A model generated the notes under the pieces. It had not been told where the DNA came from, searched no databases, and worked only from the letters and a program-made list of their open reading frames with translations. The position numbers were made by a program, and so were the translations under genes. Shown piece after piece: positions 45,290 to 54,399 of a stretch of 64,000 nt of DNA. Source of the DNA: UBA9926 sp038131595 (GTDB lineage Bacteria; Pseudomonadota; Gammaproteobacteria; Pseudomonadales; Azotimanducaceae); assembly GCA_038131595.1 (NCBI GenBank), contig JAYPPR010000008.1:558001-622000 (forward strand). Direction: 5' to 3'. Numbering within the stretch: position 1 is the stretch's first letter; every line of letters starts with the position of its first letter.

Positions 45290-46816
45290 ATGCATCCGAC
45301 TTACCATAGTCTTCGCACGCCGGATAAGGTCGTATTTGCTGCTAGTGACGGCAGCCAAACCATTACCTATGCGAGGCTGGAGGCGGAATCCAACCAAACC
45401 GCCCACTTGCTGCGGGACCTCGGCCTAAACCAAGGCGATGGTATTGCCATCCTCCTTGATAATGATCCACGCTTTCTGATCGTAGCCTGGGCGGCGCAGC
45501 GAAGCGGCCTTTACTACACGCCCATCAGCACGTTCTTTCAAGCAGCCGAGGTGGACTACATTTTGTCCAACGCTGACGCCAAGGTCCTGTTTACAAAACG
45601 CGCCTTGTTCGAGCGATTGACGCTCGAGTCCTCAGCGCACCTCACCGTTATCCTTCTCGACGACGATGAACCAGAGACATGGTCCGAGCAAATCAAAGCG
45701 TATTCGCCGCTGCCTATTGCCGATGAATGCGAGGGGGCAGAGATGATCTACTCCTCTGGCACCACAGGGCAACCCAAAGGCGTTCGGTTTGAGATCACTG
45801 GGCAGCCTTTAGGCACCGTTTCCCCGCTCATTCAAAAGCGCATCGATCTACATCAGGTGGACGCCACCTGTCGATATCTATCGACCGCGCCGCTCTATCA
45901 CTCAGCGCCGTTACGCTACAACCTGCTAGTGTCGCGTCTAGGCGGAACTAGCATCATCATGAAGAAGTTCGATGCCGAAGCCGCGCTCAGGCTGATTCAA
46001 GACGAGCGTATCACCCATAGTCAGTGGGTTCCGACCATGTTTGTTCGACTATTGGCCCTTGCGCCTGAGGTAAGAGGTGAATTCGATCTCAGCAGCCACC
46101 GATTTGCGATTCACGCCGCAGCGCCGTGCCCTAAAACCGTCAAGCACGCCATGATCGAATGGTGGGGAGACATCATCCATGAATACTACTCCGGGACGGA
46201 ATCGAACGGGTCAACGGCGATTTCACCATCAGAATGGCTCGCGCATCCAGGGAGCGTTGGCAAAGCGTTCCATGGCGAAATAAAAATCCTGGACGAGCAA
46301 TTTAATGAGCTACCTGCTGGAACAACTGGCCAGATCTACTTTGCTGGCGGCAACACCTTCTCCTATCACAAGGACCCGGCGAAAACGGCCAGCGCGTACT
46401 CTCCCCAGGGATGGTCATCCCTTGGCGATATCGGCTACGTGGATGACGAGGGCTATCTTTACCTCAAGGACCGAAAGTCATTCATGATCATATCGGGGGG
46501 TGTCAATATTTACCCTCAGGAGATCGAGGACGTACTGATCAATCACCCGGCCGTGCTCGACGTGGCGGTTTTCGGCATACCCGATTCGGAGTTTGGTGAG
46601 GCAGTAAAGGCGGTCGTTGAGCTCGTCCCAGGTGAAACACCCAGTGAGACGCTTGAGGCAACGCTCATCACTTATTGCCGGGAGCACCTCTCGCCGATCA
46701 AGTCTCCAAAGAGTGTTGATTTCAGTGACGCGCTACCTCGCCACCCAACGGGCAAGCTCTACAAGAGCGCCCTCAAAGCGCAGTACTGGCCCAGCGATCA
46801 ATCCATCGCTCAATAG
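45290..46816 (+). CDS. Acyl-CoA synthetase (AMP-forming)
   Basis: This ANL-superfamily ligase of 508 residues activates a carboxylic acid through an acyl-adenylate. The P-loop is MIYSSGTTGQPKGV (near residue 148). The adenylate motif region is YYSGTESNGST, the hinge LKDRKSFMIISGGVNIYPQEIE and the C-terminal Lys is in RHPTGKLYKS. It resembles the medium/long-chain FadD-like or cyclohexane-carboxylate-CoA-ligase branch; substrate unknown. The ATG at 45290 is used, with a TTG just before. Its end overlaps the convergent folK by 7 nt. Confidence 0.88.
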   Translation: MHPTYHSLRTPDKVVFAASDGSQTITYARLEAESNQTAHLLRDLGLNQGDGIAILLDNDPRFLIVAWAAQRSGLYYTPISTFFQAAEVDYILSNADAKVLFTKRALFERLTLESSAHLTVILLDDDEPETWSEQIKAYSPLPIADECEGAEMIYSSGTTGQPKGVRFEITGQPLGTVSPLIQKRIDLHQVDATCRYLSTAPLYHSAPLRYNLLVSRLGGTSIIMKKFDAEAALRLIQDERITHSQWVPTMFVRLLALAPEVRGEFDLSSHRFAIHAAAPCPKTVKHAMIEWWGDIIHEYYSGTESNGSTAISPSEWLAHPGSVGKAFHGEIKILDEQFNELPAGTTGQIYFAGGNTFSYHKDPAKTASAYSPQGWSSLGDIGYVDDEGYLYLKDRKSFMIISGGVNIYPQEIEDVLINHPAVLDVAVFGIPDSEFGEAVKAVVELVPGETPSETLEATLITYCREHLSPIKSPKSVDFSDALPRHPTGKLYKSALKAQYWPSDQSIAQ

Positions 46817-47322
46817 TCAGACGCATCCCAGTATTGAAGTGGGCTGCTCCCCAACTGAGCGAGCAACTCGCTGGCGGTTGCCTCGAACCCCGGCAACCTG
46901 TAATCCGGCCAAATCTCCACAATCGGCTGCAGGACAAAATCACGCTGCGCTGCTCGAGGGTGCGGGAGCGTCAGCGCCTCGGACTGACTGATCACTTCCC
47001 CCAACGCGATCAAGTCCAAATCCAGTACCCGCGACACGTTCTTCTCATGGTTCGCTGGACGGCCAAAAAACACCTCGAGAGAATTGAGAAAGGATAGGAG
47101 CTCAGGCCCGCTTTGCGTGGTTTCGAGGCGTACGACCGCATTAGCGAAATCCGGTGTTCCCTCGGGCATGGCATGGGGCGGTGTTCGGTAAATACTTGAG
47201 CAGACAAAAGTGCCCTCTGAATGCCGCTGCAAGTGCAAGATAGCCCGCTTGAGTTGTGTCGCTGGGGCGTCAAGATTACTCCCCAGTGCAACCAACGCAT
47301 GTTGAATGGATGAATGGTTCAT
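46810..47322 (-). CDS. folK: HPPK, 6-hydroxymethyl-dihydropterin pyrophosphokinase
   Basis: This folate-pathway enzyme transfers pyrophosphate from ATP to hydroxymethyl-dihydropterin. The 170-residue protein starts with ALVALGSNLDAP and carries YRTPP, the loop ANAVVRLET, the motif RVLDLDLIAL and LPHPRAAQRDFVL. The frame is open to 47418, but the extra part is a 12-bp repeat translated as an Ala/Ser/Glu string, so I prefer the ATG at 47322. That start has only a weak ribosome-binding site, so its position is uncertain. Confidence 0.88.
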   Translation of the reverse strand: MNHSSIQHALVALGSNLDAPATQLKRAILHLQRHSEGTFVCSSIYRTPPHAMPEGTPDFANAVVRLETTQSGPELLSFLNSLEVFFGRPANHEKNVSRVLDLDLIALGEVISQSEALTLPHPRAAQRDFVLQPIVEIWPDYRLPGFEATASELLAQLGSSPLQYWDASDY

Positions 47323-47355
47323 TGCCCGATCATAGCGCCTCATCGCGCTGTCTAC

Positions 47356-47415
47356 TGCACTCTCTTTAACACTTTCTGCTGCACTTTTTATTGCACTTTC
47401 CGTTGCACTATTCGC
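47356..47415. repeat. Five imperfect 12-bp tandem units upstream of folK
   Basis: Units at 47356, 47368, 47380, 47392 and 47404 share the core tgcacttt. Because 12 is a multiple of three, the repeat stays open and gives a four-residue periodic peptide (SAxES-like) on the folK frame. It is another 5'-leader tandem repeat. Confidence 0.8.
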
Positions 47416-47496
47416 CATCCTTTGCCGAAGGATTCCATGGCAGTCTAACGGGCATCTGTGTTACTTTTCCTGAAATCATAGTAGTTAGGCAATCCA

Positions 47497-48582
47497 ATGA
47501 AAGCAGCCGTCCTTCGCGCACAGAACCAACCCATGGAAATCGAGGAAGTGGCCGTTTCTAACCCAGGCCCGCGTGAGGTTCTGGTTAGAACGCTAGCCGC
47601 GGGGGTTTGTCACAGCGACCTCCACTTTTTGGATGGTTCTTACCCGTATCAACTCCCGACCATTTTGGGTCATGAAAGCGCAGGCGTCGTCGAAGCTGTT
47701 GGGCGAGACGTAACCTATGTAAAAAAAGGTGATCACGTCATCACTTGCCTGTCCGCATTCTGCGGGCACTGCGACAAATGCGTCACCGGCCATTTGTCAC
47801 TGTGTGCAAGCCCTGAGGTCGCAAGAAAGCCGGACGATAGTCCGCGTCTCGCGACAAAAGAGGGTGACGCCATTCATCAATTCCTAAACCTCTCCTCGTT
47901 TGCTGAGATGATGCTGATTCACGAACACGCGCTCGTTAAAGTCCGTGAGGACATGCCCATGGATCGAGCCGCACTGATCGGCTGCTCGACCACAACGGGC
48001 GTCGGGGCAGTGTTCCATACTGCTGGAGTTGAGCCTGGGTCAACCGTCGTCGTTATCGGTTGTGGGGGTGTTGGTTTAGCGGCGATTAACGGCGCTGCCA
48101 TCGCAGGTGCCGGACAGATCATCGCCGTTGATCGGGTCGACTCGAAGCTGGAACTGGCCAAAAGCGTTGGTGCAACGCATGTGGTCAATGCCGCCGAGAA
48201 AGACGCCGTCGGCGAGGTCAAGGAAATGACTCAAGGCGGCTGCGACTATGCATTCGAGGCAATCGGCCTTAAGGCAACCGCCGAGCAAGCCTTCCAAATG
48301 TTAGGGCCAGGCGGAACGGCCACAGTCATTGGGATGATTCCAGTCGGAACCATGGTCGAGCTGCATGGCGTTGATTTTTTGTCCGAGAAGAAAATCCAGG
48401 GATCCAATATGGGCTCCAACCGTTTTCGTGTGGATATGCCTCGATTCGTTGAGTTTTACCTAAACGGCAAACTGCATTTGGATCAGATGATTTCAAAACA
48501 CATTCGGCTCGACGATGTAAACCTTGCACTCGAGGCCCTAAAAACGGGCGAAGAAGCTCGGCACGTCATTATTTTTGATTGA
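47497..48582 (+). CDS. Zinc-dependent alcohol dehydrogenase
   Basis: This MDR-family dehydrogenase has 361 residues. Catalytic zinc ligands are the Cys in GVCHSDLHF (about residue 37), the His in GHESAG and the Cys in ALIGCSTTTG. The structural zinc cysteines are in CGHCDKCVTGHLSLC. The nucleotide motif is VVIGCGGVGLAA. It resembles class III / NDMA-type dehydrogenases that act on alcohols or S-hydroxymethyl thiols. The biotin-carrier gene follows 11 bp downstream. Confidence 0.9.
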   Translation: MKAAVLRAQNQPMEIEEVAVSNPGPREVLVRTLAAGVCHSDLHFLDGSYPYQLPTILGHESAGVVEAVGRDVTYVKKGDHVITCLSAFCGHCDKCVTGHLSLCASPEVARKPDDSPRLATKEGDAIHQFLNLSSFAEMMLIHEHALVKVREDMPMDRAALIGCSTTTGVGAVFHTAGVEPGSTVVVIGCGGVGLAAINGAAIAGAGQIIAVDRVDSKLELAKSVGATHVVNAAEKDAVGEVKEMTQGGCDYAFEAIGLKATAEQAFQMLGPGGTATVIGMIPVGTMVELHGVDFLSEKKIQGSNMGSNRFRVDMPRFVEFYLNGKLHLDQMISKHIRLDDVNLALEALKTGEEARHVIIFD

Positions 48583-48593
48583 GGCGACCCACA

Positions 48594-48815
48594 ATGGCAG
48601 ATATCGAAGTCGAAACTGAAGTGACAGGCAACGTCTGGAAGGTGCTCTGCCAGGTCGGTGACCGCGTTGAAACCGAACAGGAGCTCGTCATCCTCGAATC
48701 CATGAAAATGGAGATTCCTGTGGAAGCCCCACAAGCGGGGACGGTGAAAGCACTGAACGTCAGCGAAGGAGACGCGGTCGACGAAGGCCAAATTATCTTG
48801 GTTCTCGAAGACTAA
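48594..48815 (+). CDS. Free-standing biotin/lipoyl attachment domain protein
   Basis: This small protein of 73 residues consists only of a biotinyl-lipoyl domain with the biotinylation motif ESMKMEIPV (Lys about 39). It resembles the small BCCP-like carriers that start MADIxVxTEVTGNVWK. It would need a biotin carboxylase and a carboxyltransferase made elsewhere. The ATG at 48594 has GAGGCG upstream. Its 3' end overlaps that of the convergent hydratase by 4 nt. Confidence 0.88.
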   Translation: MADIEVETEVTGNVWKVLCQVGDRVETEQELVILESMKMEIPVEAPQAGTVKALNVSEGDAVDEGQIILVLED

Positions 48816-49594
48816 TCACCAACAAACGTAGCGGACGTCTTATTCAAAAACGCCAGCATCGCTTGCCTGCGATCATCCGTGGTCGCGGTGAGCAGGTTCT
48901 GGTCGGCATCCATGTGCAAAATGCTCGCGTCCAGCGCGCCAGCCACTTGATTCAGCGTCTGCTTGATCATTTGTGCGGCCACCGGAGGTTGCGCTGCATA
49001 TCGCTCAGCGAGGGCCATTGACCGTTTTTTCAAATCCCCTGGTTCGCATACTTCATCGATTAAACCCCAGGCCTCGAGCGTTAAGGCGTCGAGGCGCTCA
49101 CCCAAAATGACCATGCGCTTGGCGCGTGATAGCCCTACCAAGCGCTGACATAACCCAACGCTTTGCCACATGAGATTCATGCCGAGGTTGATCTCAGGAT
49201 AACCCGCACTTGCATCACTCGACGCGACACGAAAGTCGCAGGCGGTCGCTATACAAAGCCCACCACCCAAGGCCACCCCGTGCATCTCGGCAATCGTTAT
49301 CTGGGGAATATCCAAAATCGCTTTTAACATCCGGCCCCCGAGGCCTGCATCACGACGTCGTTGAACAAGCGGCAACGGATCTGAGGGCGGCGCTTTTAGA
49401 TCTGCTCCGGCACTAAAGTGCTGTCCAGACCCTCTAATGATCACGACCCGACACGGATCATCGATCAATTCTCGCGCAAAACGCTCAATTGCTTTCATGA
49501 GAGGAACGCTGAGCGCATTGAGTGACTCAGGACGGTTCAGGGTTGCTACCAGTACGTCGCCCACGCGTCGCTTCAAGATCAGTGACTTAGCCAT
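48812..49594 (-). CDS. Enoyl-CoA hydratase/isomerase family protein
   Basis: This crotonase-fold enzyme has 260 residues. The oxyanion-hole segments are GSGQHFSAGADLK and HGVALGGGLCIATACDFRVAS. The region SAGYPEINLGMNL carries an acidic residue in the catalytic zone. Substrate not predictable. Its ATG overlaps the stop of the DUF4340 gene (TAATG), so it is the last gene of the Gld-type ABC operon, an unusual partner. Confidence 0.87.
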   Translation of the reverse strand: MAKSLILKRRVGDVLVATLNRPESLNALSVPLMKAIERFARELIDDPCRVVIIRGSGQHFSAGADLKAPPSDPLPLVQRRRDAGLGGRMLKAILDIPQITIAEMHGVALGGGLCIATACDFRVASSDASAGYPEINLGMNLMWQSVGLCQRLVGLSRAKRMVILGERLDALTLEAWGLIDEVCEPGDLKKRSMALAERYAAQPPVAAQMIKQTLNQVAGALDASILHMDADQNLLTATTDDRRQAMLAFLNKTSATFVGD

Positions 49595-50670
49595 TATTCA
49601 ATCTCCTGTTCAGGCGCATCGAAATACTCCGACCTCACCTGAGTCAGTGTTTCATAATTAGACTGCGAGATCTCAAACCGCCAGTTGGGCAACGCGTCCT
49701 TTGCGATGGCGATGCCAAGCGATACTTCACTGACAGGCGCCGCCGCTAACTCCTCACTCCCGCGGTCAGGGTCAGCCGAGTCACTAAAGGGCTCGAGCGT
49801 GGTAGCTGCGGGCTGCTCTACCTCAACCCGCAGCCAAAACCGTGCCGTGTCCATGAACGGATGGAGCACGAGTCTTTGACCATCGCTTAGATCAACGACG
49901 ATTTCAGGGCCTTCAGGATCCATCGATGCAGGCCTCGCATCCACATCGACCAAGCGAAGCATCGTTAAGCGATCTGGCAGCTGATTTAGGACCGTGCTGT
50001 ATTTCAACGTCTCACCTTCAATCGGGTCCCGCATGGACCAATTCAACGCACCGTCTGGTTTGATCAACGCATAACTCTCCGCGTCACGCGCATGATTGAC
50101 CTGAATGGAACGAACGAACGCCTCTTTAATGTCGAAAATAACCGGGGACAACCAAGCGGCGGGATCTACTGAAGCCTCGATGCCACCCGATACCAACCAC
50201 ACCTGGTCACTATCTGGCGCCCGAACAAACGTGGCATCGCGCTGCTGCGCGGTTTGCCCGACCATTAGGCTGGCCGGCGCTTTAAGGCCCAGGGTGATTA
50301 ACGTGCCTTGTCCATCTTCACCCGGCACGTTAGACAATCCGAGCCTCGCGTGATTCTCTGGTTTGGCAGTCTTTCGCTCTATCTTCTCCGCCTGCTCAAG
50401 CGATGTCGTTAAATCAATGATGCGCTTGATATCCGCAGGATACTGATCTCGACCTGCGACAACCCAACCCCCTGCACCTCGTTCTAGTCTGACCTCTGCA
50501 TTGTCCTGCCTGATATCAATAAAAGACAAGCCAGCAATCTCGTCAGTCAAGCTCGGAAACCAAAGCGCACGCTCAGTCTGGTTCGACCGGCGGGACTCGA
50601 GTGCCACCGCCACAAGCCCCAACACTAACAAGACAAACAATACAGCGATCGTTCGCGTGCGATTCATCAC
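49594..50670 (-). CDS. DUF4340 domain protein of the Gld-type ABC cassette
   Basis: This 358-residue protein has one N-terminal membrane anchor (IAVLFVLLVLGLVAVAL) and a periplasmic region that fits DUF4340 (LWFPSLTDEIAGLSFIDIR, later repeated beta-rich units). It is found next to GldG-like proteins in many gammaproteobacteria. A good ribosome-binding site (GAGGGTGAG) precedes the ATG. Function unknown; probably an accessory of the transporter. Confidence 0.82.
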   Translation of the reverse strand: MMNRTRTIAVLFVLLVLGLVAVALESRRSNQTERALWFPSLTDEIAGLSFIDIRQDNAEVRLERGAGGWVVAGRDQYPADIKRIIDLTTSLEQAEKIERKTAKPENHARLGLSNVPGEDGQGTLITLGLKAPASLMVGQTAQQRDATFVRAPDSDQVWLVSGGIEASVDPAAWLSPVIFDIKEAFVRSIQVNHARDAESYALIKPDGALNWSMRDPIEGETLKYSTVLNQLPDRLTMLRLVDVDARPASMDPEGPEIVVDLSDGQRLVLHPFMDTARFWLRVEVEQPAATTLEPFSDSADPDRGSEELAAAPVSEVSLGIAIAKDALPNWRFEISQSNYETLTQVRSEYFDAPEQEIE

Positions 50671-50685
50671 CCTCTCACCCTCGTA

Positions 50686-50757
50686 CTACTTTTTACGGCT
50701 TTTTCCTTTCAGTTTTTTCGCTGCAGCTTTTTCTTTCCAGCTGTTCTTGGCCTTTTC
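50686..50757 (-). other. Open in-frame extension beyond the gldG stop
   Basis: Reading past the gldG TGA gives 23 in-frame codons rich in Lys and Ala (EKAKNSWKEKAAAKKLKGK, then SRKK) before a TAG at 50686-50688. Such a basic tail after a C-terminal helix is plausible for a membrane protein. This may be a former C-terminus cut off by a nonsense change, or be made by readthrough. Confidence 0.4.
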
Positions 50758-52578
50758 TCAGCGCTTTCTCAGTTGGGCCCACGCCGCCATTGCCAACATC
50801 AATGTCAGCAAGATGGGCAGAACGATAATATTGAGGAGCTTTAATTGCCCCCCTAGCTGATCGATATCTTGATCAAGACGGTGACGTACATCCCTTAGCG
50901 CTTTGCGTATTCGCAACTTTTCGTCTTGAAAACGCACCAGCGCCGCTTCCTGCTCGTCAGACAGTCGCAGTACCCCATCGCTTTCTTGTTGAGACTCAAG
51001 GTCAGCGAGTTGGCGCTCTGTTTCGTTCAGCTCCAGCTGGAGTTGCTCTGCGCTCGCAAGATATTGCGTCTCTGCCTCACGGCGCAGCGATTGAACCACC
51101 TCAAACGGTCGAGTGAATCGCCCCCGACTTCGAACGCTAATCAAGTCTTGACTGCCCGTAAAATAATCAACCAGATTCGTGAGCAGACTGCCGTTATCTG
51201 CAAAGGCGGTGGCAACCTGCTGGCCAAAAAAGTTCTGTACCTGAACCCACAGGCGGTCACTCAAGACGTCAGTGTCGCTGACTAGTATGAGGTCCAGATT
51301 CGACACCTCTACAGGAGCGTCGCCTTCAAGCCCTGTCTCCAGCGTAGTCGGTCCCGACAGACGAACCGCGATGGGTCGAGCCTCGCTCCCTTGAGAGAAC
51401 GATTGCATCAGGTCTTCTGGATTTTGCAAAAACTGCAGCTGGCTCGCAGCAATCCCATTGGCGAACTCCGAGGATTCGATCAGCGTCTCCACCGAAACCG
51501 TTGGCGAATCGATGTCAAAAAATCCGGCACTCGCAAAGTTCAACGAATCCAGTTGCGCTGTGACAATCGACTCGCTATTTAATTGCGCATTACCGAGCCC
51601 CAATATCGCTAGATGACGGGTCGGAGCCCCCGATGGAGTGCTCACACTGAGCGCCAATTGGGGATCTCCCAAAACCTCTGCCTCGCGCATCTGAACGCCT
51701 AACGCGCGCGTCAACCAATTCAAACTCGATGCTTGGCCGCTTGGCAGGGACGGCATCATCGGCGATGCAGCCGCGCGATCCATTTCTGCCAAAGGATCGA
51801 GGAAAGCAATCACTTTTCCTCCCGAAGCCAGATAGCGAACCAGCGCTGTTTTCATCTGATCAGATAACGATTTCGGATGAATCAACACCAGGGCGGCAAG
51901 GCCCTCTGGAATTTCCTCGGCGGAGACATCGATGGACTCCAGAGTCACTGTGTCTTCTAGTGATAGGATCGACTGCCAACCAGGCTCGGGTTGAAAAGTC
52001 TGCGGATTCACCTGATTCGTAACCGGCAGGGTACTGATCAGCCCTACCACTTCCCTCTTGGGGCGCGCTAAGCGATCAATCAGTTGACTGATTTCATACT
52101 CCAGAAACATTTCGCGATCGGGCTGGAAGAACGGAATCGTTTCCACATTGTCCAAGGCATCAGATCCCGCCAACCCAAAGTACAGTGCATCACCCGTTGC
52201 CGAGACGGGTACCGCCTGCAGCCCAAAAGCCGCAGCCTCGTCTTCTGCCTCTGAGAATGGCGCTGGATCAATCCGCTCAACGAGCAGCATGCCATTTGAA
52301 GCCAGAGCAAATTCCTCAAGCATCGATTCCACGCGATCGGCGTAGGTGCGAATAGGGGTCAGATCCCGACTCGCCGCTTCCGAGAAAAAGAAGTACAACT
52401 GCACGGGTTCTTCAATCCCTTGAACAAGGTTCAGGCTTCCTTCCGACAGGGTATAGAGCTGGCCCTCAGTGAGATCGAGCCGCGCATCTTTAAACACCAG
52501 ATGATTGAAGGCGTTAAACACGAAAAACAAGAGCACTGCGAGCGCGATCAATAAAGGTTTTTGTACTGCAGTCATCAA
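50758..52578 (-). CDS. gldG: GldG-like ABC-transporter auxiliary membrane protein
   Basis: This 606-residue protein has an N-terminal helix (PLLIALAVLLFFVFNAFN), a large periplasmic ABC_transp_aux-type domain (LDLTEGQLYTLSEGSLNLV, LIHPKSLSDQMKTALVRYL, VIAFLDPLAEMD), a coiled coil near residues 525-575 and a C-terminal helix (LLNIIVLPILLTLMLAMAAW). It forms the transporter with the ATPase and permease upstream. The frame remains open for 23 codons after the TGA at 50758-50760, giving a very Lys-rich tail. Confidence 0.87.
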   Translation of the reverse strand: MMTAVQKPLLIALAVLLFFVFNAFNHLVFKDARLDLTEGQLYTLSEGSLNLVQGIEEPVQLYFFFSEAASRDLTPIRTYADRVESMLEEFALASNGMLLVERIDPAPFSEAEDEAAAFGLQAVPVSATGDALYFGLAGSDALDNVETIPFFQPDREMFLEYEISQLIDRLARPKREVVGLISTLPVTNQVNPQTFQPEPGWQSILSLEDTVTLESIDVSAEEIPEGLAALVLIHPKSLSDQMKTALVRYLASGGKVIAFLDPLAEMDRAAASPMMPSLPSGQASSLNWLTRALGVQMREAEVLGDPQLALSVSTPSGAPTRHLAILGLGNAQLNSESIVTAQLDSLNFASAGFFDIDSPTVSVETLIESSEFANGIAASQLQFLQNPEDLMQSFSQGSEARPIAVRLSGPTTLETGLEGDAPVEVSNLDLILVSDTDVLSDRLWVQVQNFFGQQVATAFADNGSLLTNLVDYFTGSQDLISVRSRGRFTRPFEVVQSLRREAETQYLASAEQLQLELNETERQLADLESQQESDGVLRLSDEQEAALVRFQDEKLRIRKALRDVRHRLDQDIDQLGGQLKLLNIIVLPILLTLMLAMAAWAQLRKR

Positions 52579-52586
52579 GCCCTCTC

Positions 52587-53321
52587 CTATTCCGCGCGCT
52601 TCGCTTCAAGGGCGAGGACCGTGAGATAAAGCCAAAGCGCCATCATTGATGCAAAGTACAGTGCATCTTCTAACGACACGACACCTCGCGTGATCGCGAC
52701 AAAATGATTCAAGACACTGAGTCCAGCCACGGTGTCTAAAATCCATTGGGCAACCCACCCATTGAAAAAGTTAAGCACCAAAGGGAATCCGGCAAGGACA
52801 AACAGCAGGCACACACTTCCCGTCACAATGAACGCGATAATTTGACTCTTCGTCAGCGCGGACATGCAGCCACCAATGGCAAGGAATGCGCCTGCCATCA
52901 TCCACGACCCCAAGTAGCTCGACAAAATCACTCCGTGATCGGGCTCACCCAGGTAGGAGACGGTCAACCAAAGCGGCACGGTGCCCAGCAACGCGCATCC
53001 AGTGAACACCCATCCGGCCAAAAACTTAGCGAGAACGGTCTCCCATAGCTGTATTGGCAGCGTCAGGAGCAACTCAATCGACCCAGACTTACGCTCTTCC
53101 GACCAAAGGCGCATGGATACTGCGGGCACTAGGAACAGATATAGCCAAGGGTGAAAGTTAAAAAAAGGCGTCAGATCTGCCTGCCCACGCTCAAAAAACT
53201 GCCCGAGATAGAACGTAAAGGCGCTCGATAGCACTAGGAACACAAAAATAAAGACGTAAGCGATGGGCGTAATAAAGTACGAGGATAACTCTCGCTTGAA
53301 GAGCGTACGGACGTTAGACAT
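52587..53321 (-). CDS. ABC transporter permease (GldF-like)
   Basis: This inner-membrane permease of the ABC-2 type has 244 residues and about six helices. It starts MSNVRTLFKRELSSYFITPIA, a typical GldF/NosY-like start, and contains SEERKSGSIELLLTLPI. The ATG at 53321 has GGGAG upstream; a longer frame lies inside the ATPase gene. It overlaps the ATPase by 8 nt and precedes gldG by 8 bp. Confidence 0.9.
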   Translation of the reverse strand: MSNVRTLFKRELSSYFITPIAYVFIFVFLVLSSAFTFYLGQFFERGQADLTPFFNFHPWLYLFLVPAVSMRLWSEERKSGSIELLLTLPIQLWETVLAKFLAGWVFTGCALLGTVPLWLTVSYLGEPDHGVILSSYLGSWMMAGAFLAIGGCMSALTKSQIIAFIVTGSVCLLFVLAGFPLVLNFFNGWVAQWILDTVAGLSVLNHFVAITRGVVSLEDALYFASMMALWLYLTVLALEAKRAE

Positions 53322-54246
53322 GTTGAGCTCCCGTGGATGCTGCGAAGAGGCTGTCGAGCGCACCGCCTTCCTGCTCAAAATCTGCGATGTGCCACCCTTT
53401 CTCTTGCGCTAGGTTAATGAGCGCCGATGCAAGCCCTCCGCCTTCCACATACCCTTTGAAACGATAGCGACCTGGCGCATCGCTAACGATGGTCACGTTG
53501 GGTCCGAGCCGTTGACAGGATGCCTTGATCTCATCCGCCGCCACCTCATTAATCGTCAGCGATACCACGCCATAAGCCTCAGCACGACGGGTCAATGACT
53601 CCGCTTCTTCATCGAGGACGACTTCCCCTTCATTGATAATGATGGCGCGAGTACAAACAGCGGCAACCTCCTCGAGAATATGCGTTGAGATCACCACAAT
53701 TTTGTCGGCTGCAAGCCCTTTGATCATGTCTCGCACTTGGCGCTTTTGATTGGGATCCAGTCCGTCAGTCGGTTCATCGAGTATCAACACCCTAGGGTCG
53801 TGCAAAATCGCCTGGGCCAGCCCTACTCGGCGCTTAAATCCTTTAGACAACGTCTCGATGCGTTGATGAAGCACATGATCAATAGAAAGCTCTTCTGCGA
53901 CGGCTGCCACTCGATCGTTCCGTTCCCTTCCCTTGAACCCTCGAATCTCTGCAATGAAGCGCAAGAAACTTTGCGGCGTCATATCCTCGTAGGAGGGAGC
54001 ACCCTCTGGGAGATATCCCAGCATCGACTGGGCCGATTGCCGTTCGGCGACCACATCATGACCATAAATCCTGGCGCAGCCAGCACTTGGCTCGAGAAAG
54101 CCTGTGATCATCTTCATGGTCGTGGATTTGCCAGCGCCATTAGGCCCAAGGAACCCGAGAACCGTTCCTTCGGCAACGTCAAATGTCAGCCCTTTCACAA
54201 CCTCGGTGTCACCAAATCGCTTGCTGAGTTGCTGTAATTCGATCAC
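53314..54246 (-). CDS. ABC transporter ATP-binding protein (GldA-like)
   Basis: This ATPase has 310 residues with Walker A GPNGAGKST (about residue 36), Q-loop, Walker B VLILDEPTDGLDPNQ and H-loop STHILEE. The signature reads LSKGFKRRVGLAQA in place of LSGGQ, common in this CcmA-type group. A C-terminal domain of about 90 residues follows. It starts the operon ATPase, permease, gldG, DUF4340 and enoyl-CoA hydratase. Confidence 0.9.
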   Translation of the reverse strand: MIELQQLSKRFGDTEVVKGLTFDVAEGTVLGFLGPNGAGKSTTMKMITGFLEPSAGCARIYGHDVVAERQSAQSMLGYLPEGAPSYEDMTPQSFLRFIAEIRGFKGRERNDRVAAVAEELSIDHVLHQRIETLSKGFKRRVGLAQAILHDPRVLILDEPTDGLDPNQKRQVRDMIKGLAADKIVVISTHILEEVAAVCTRAIIINEGEVVLDEEAESLTRRAEAYGVVSLTINEVAADEIKASCQRLGPNVTIVSDAPGRYRFKGYVEGGGLASALINLAQEKGWHIADFEQEGGALDSLFAASTGAQHV

Positions 54247-54399
54247 CGTCTCATACCTCCTTTGACCGACAGCGCCGTATATTAATTAATCGATTCAATG
54301 GGTCAACGCCCTTAGACCTATAGACCGCTTTCTCTCCGTTTTTATCCCGAGGTTCTGGTAAAGTCGCTACCCAACCGACACGAGCGAGCTTTCTTGGAC

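Noticed and set aside
47323..47418. Ala/Ser/Glu-rich N-terminal extension of FolK
   Set aside because: It is the translation of a 12-bp DNA repeat and HPPK proteins start close to ALVALGSN. The true start is taken downstream, with some doubt.
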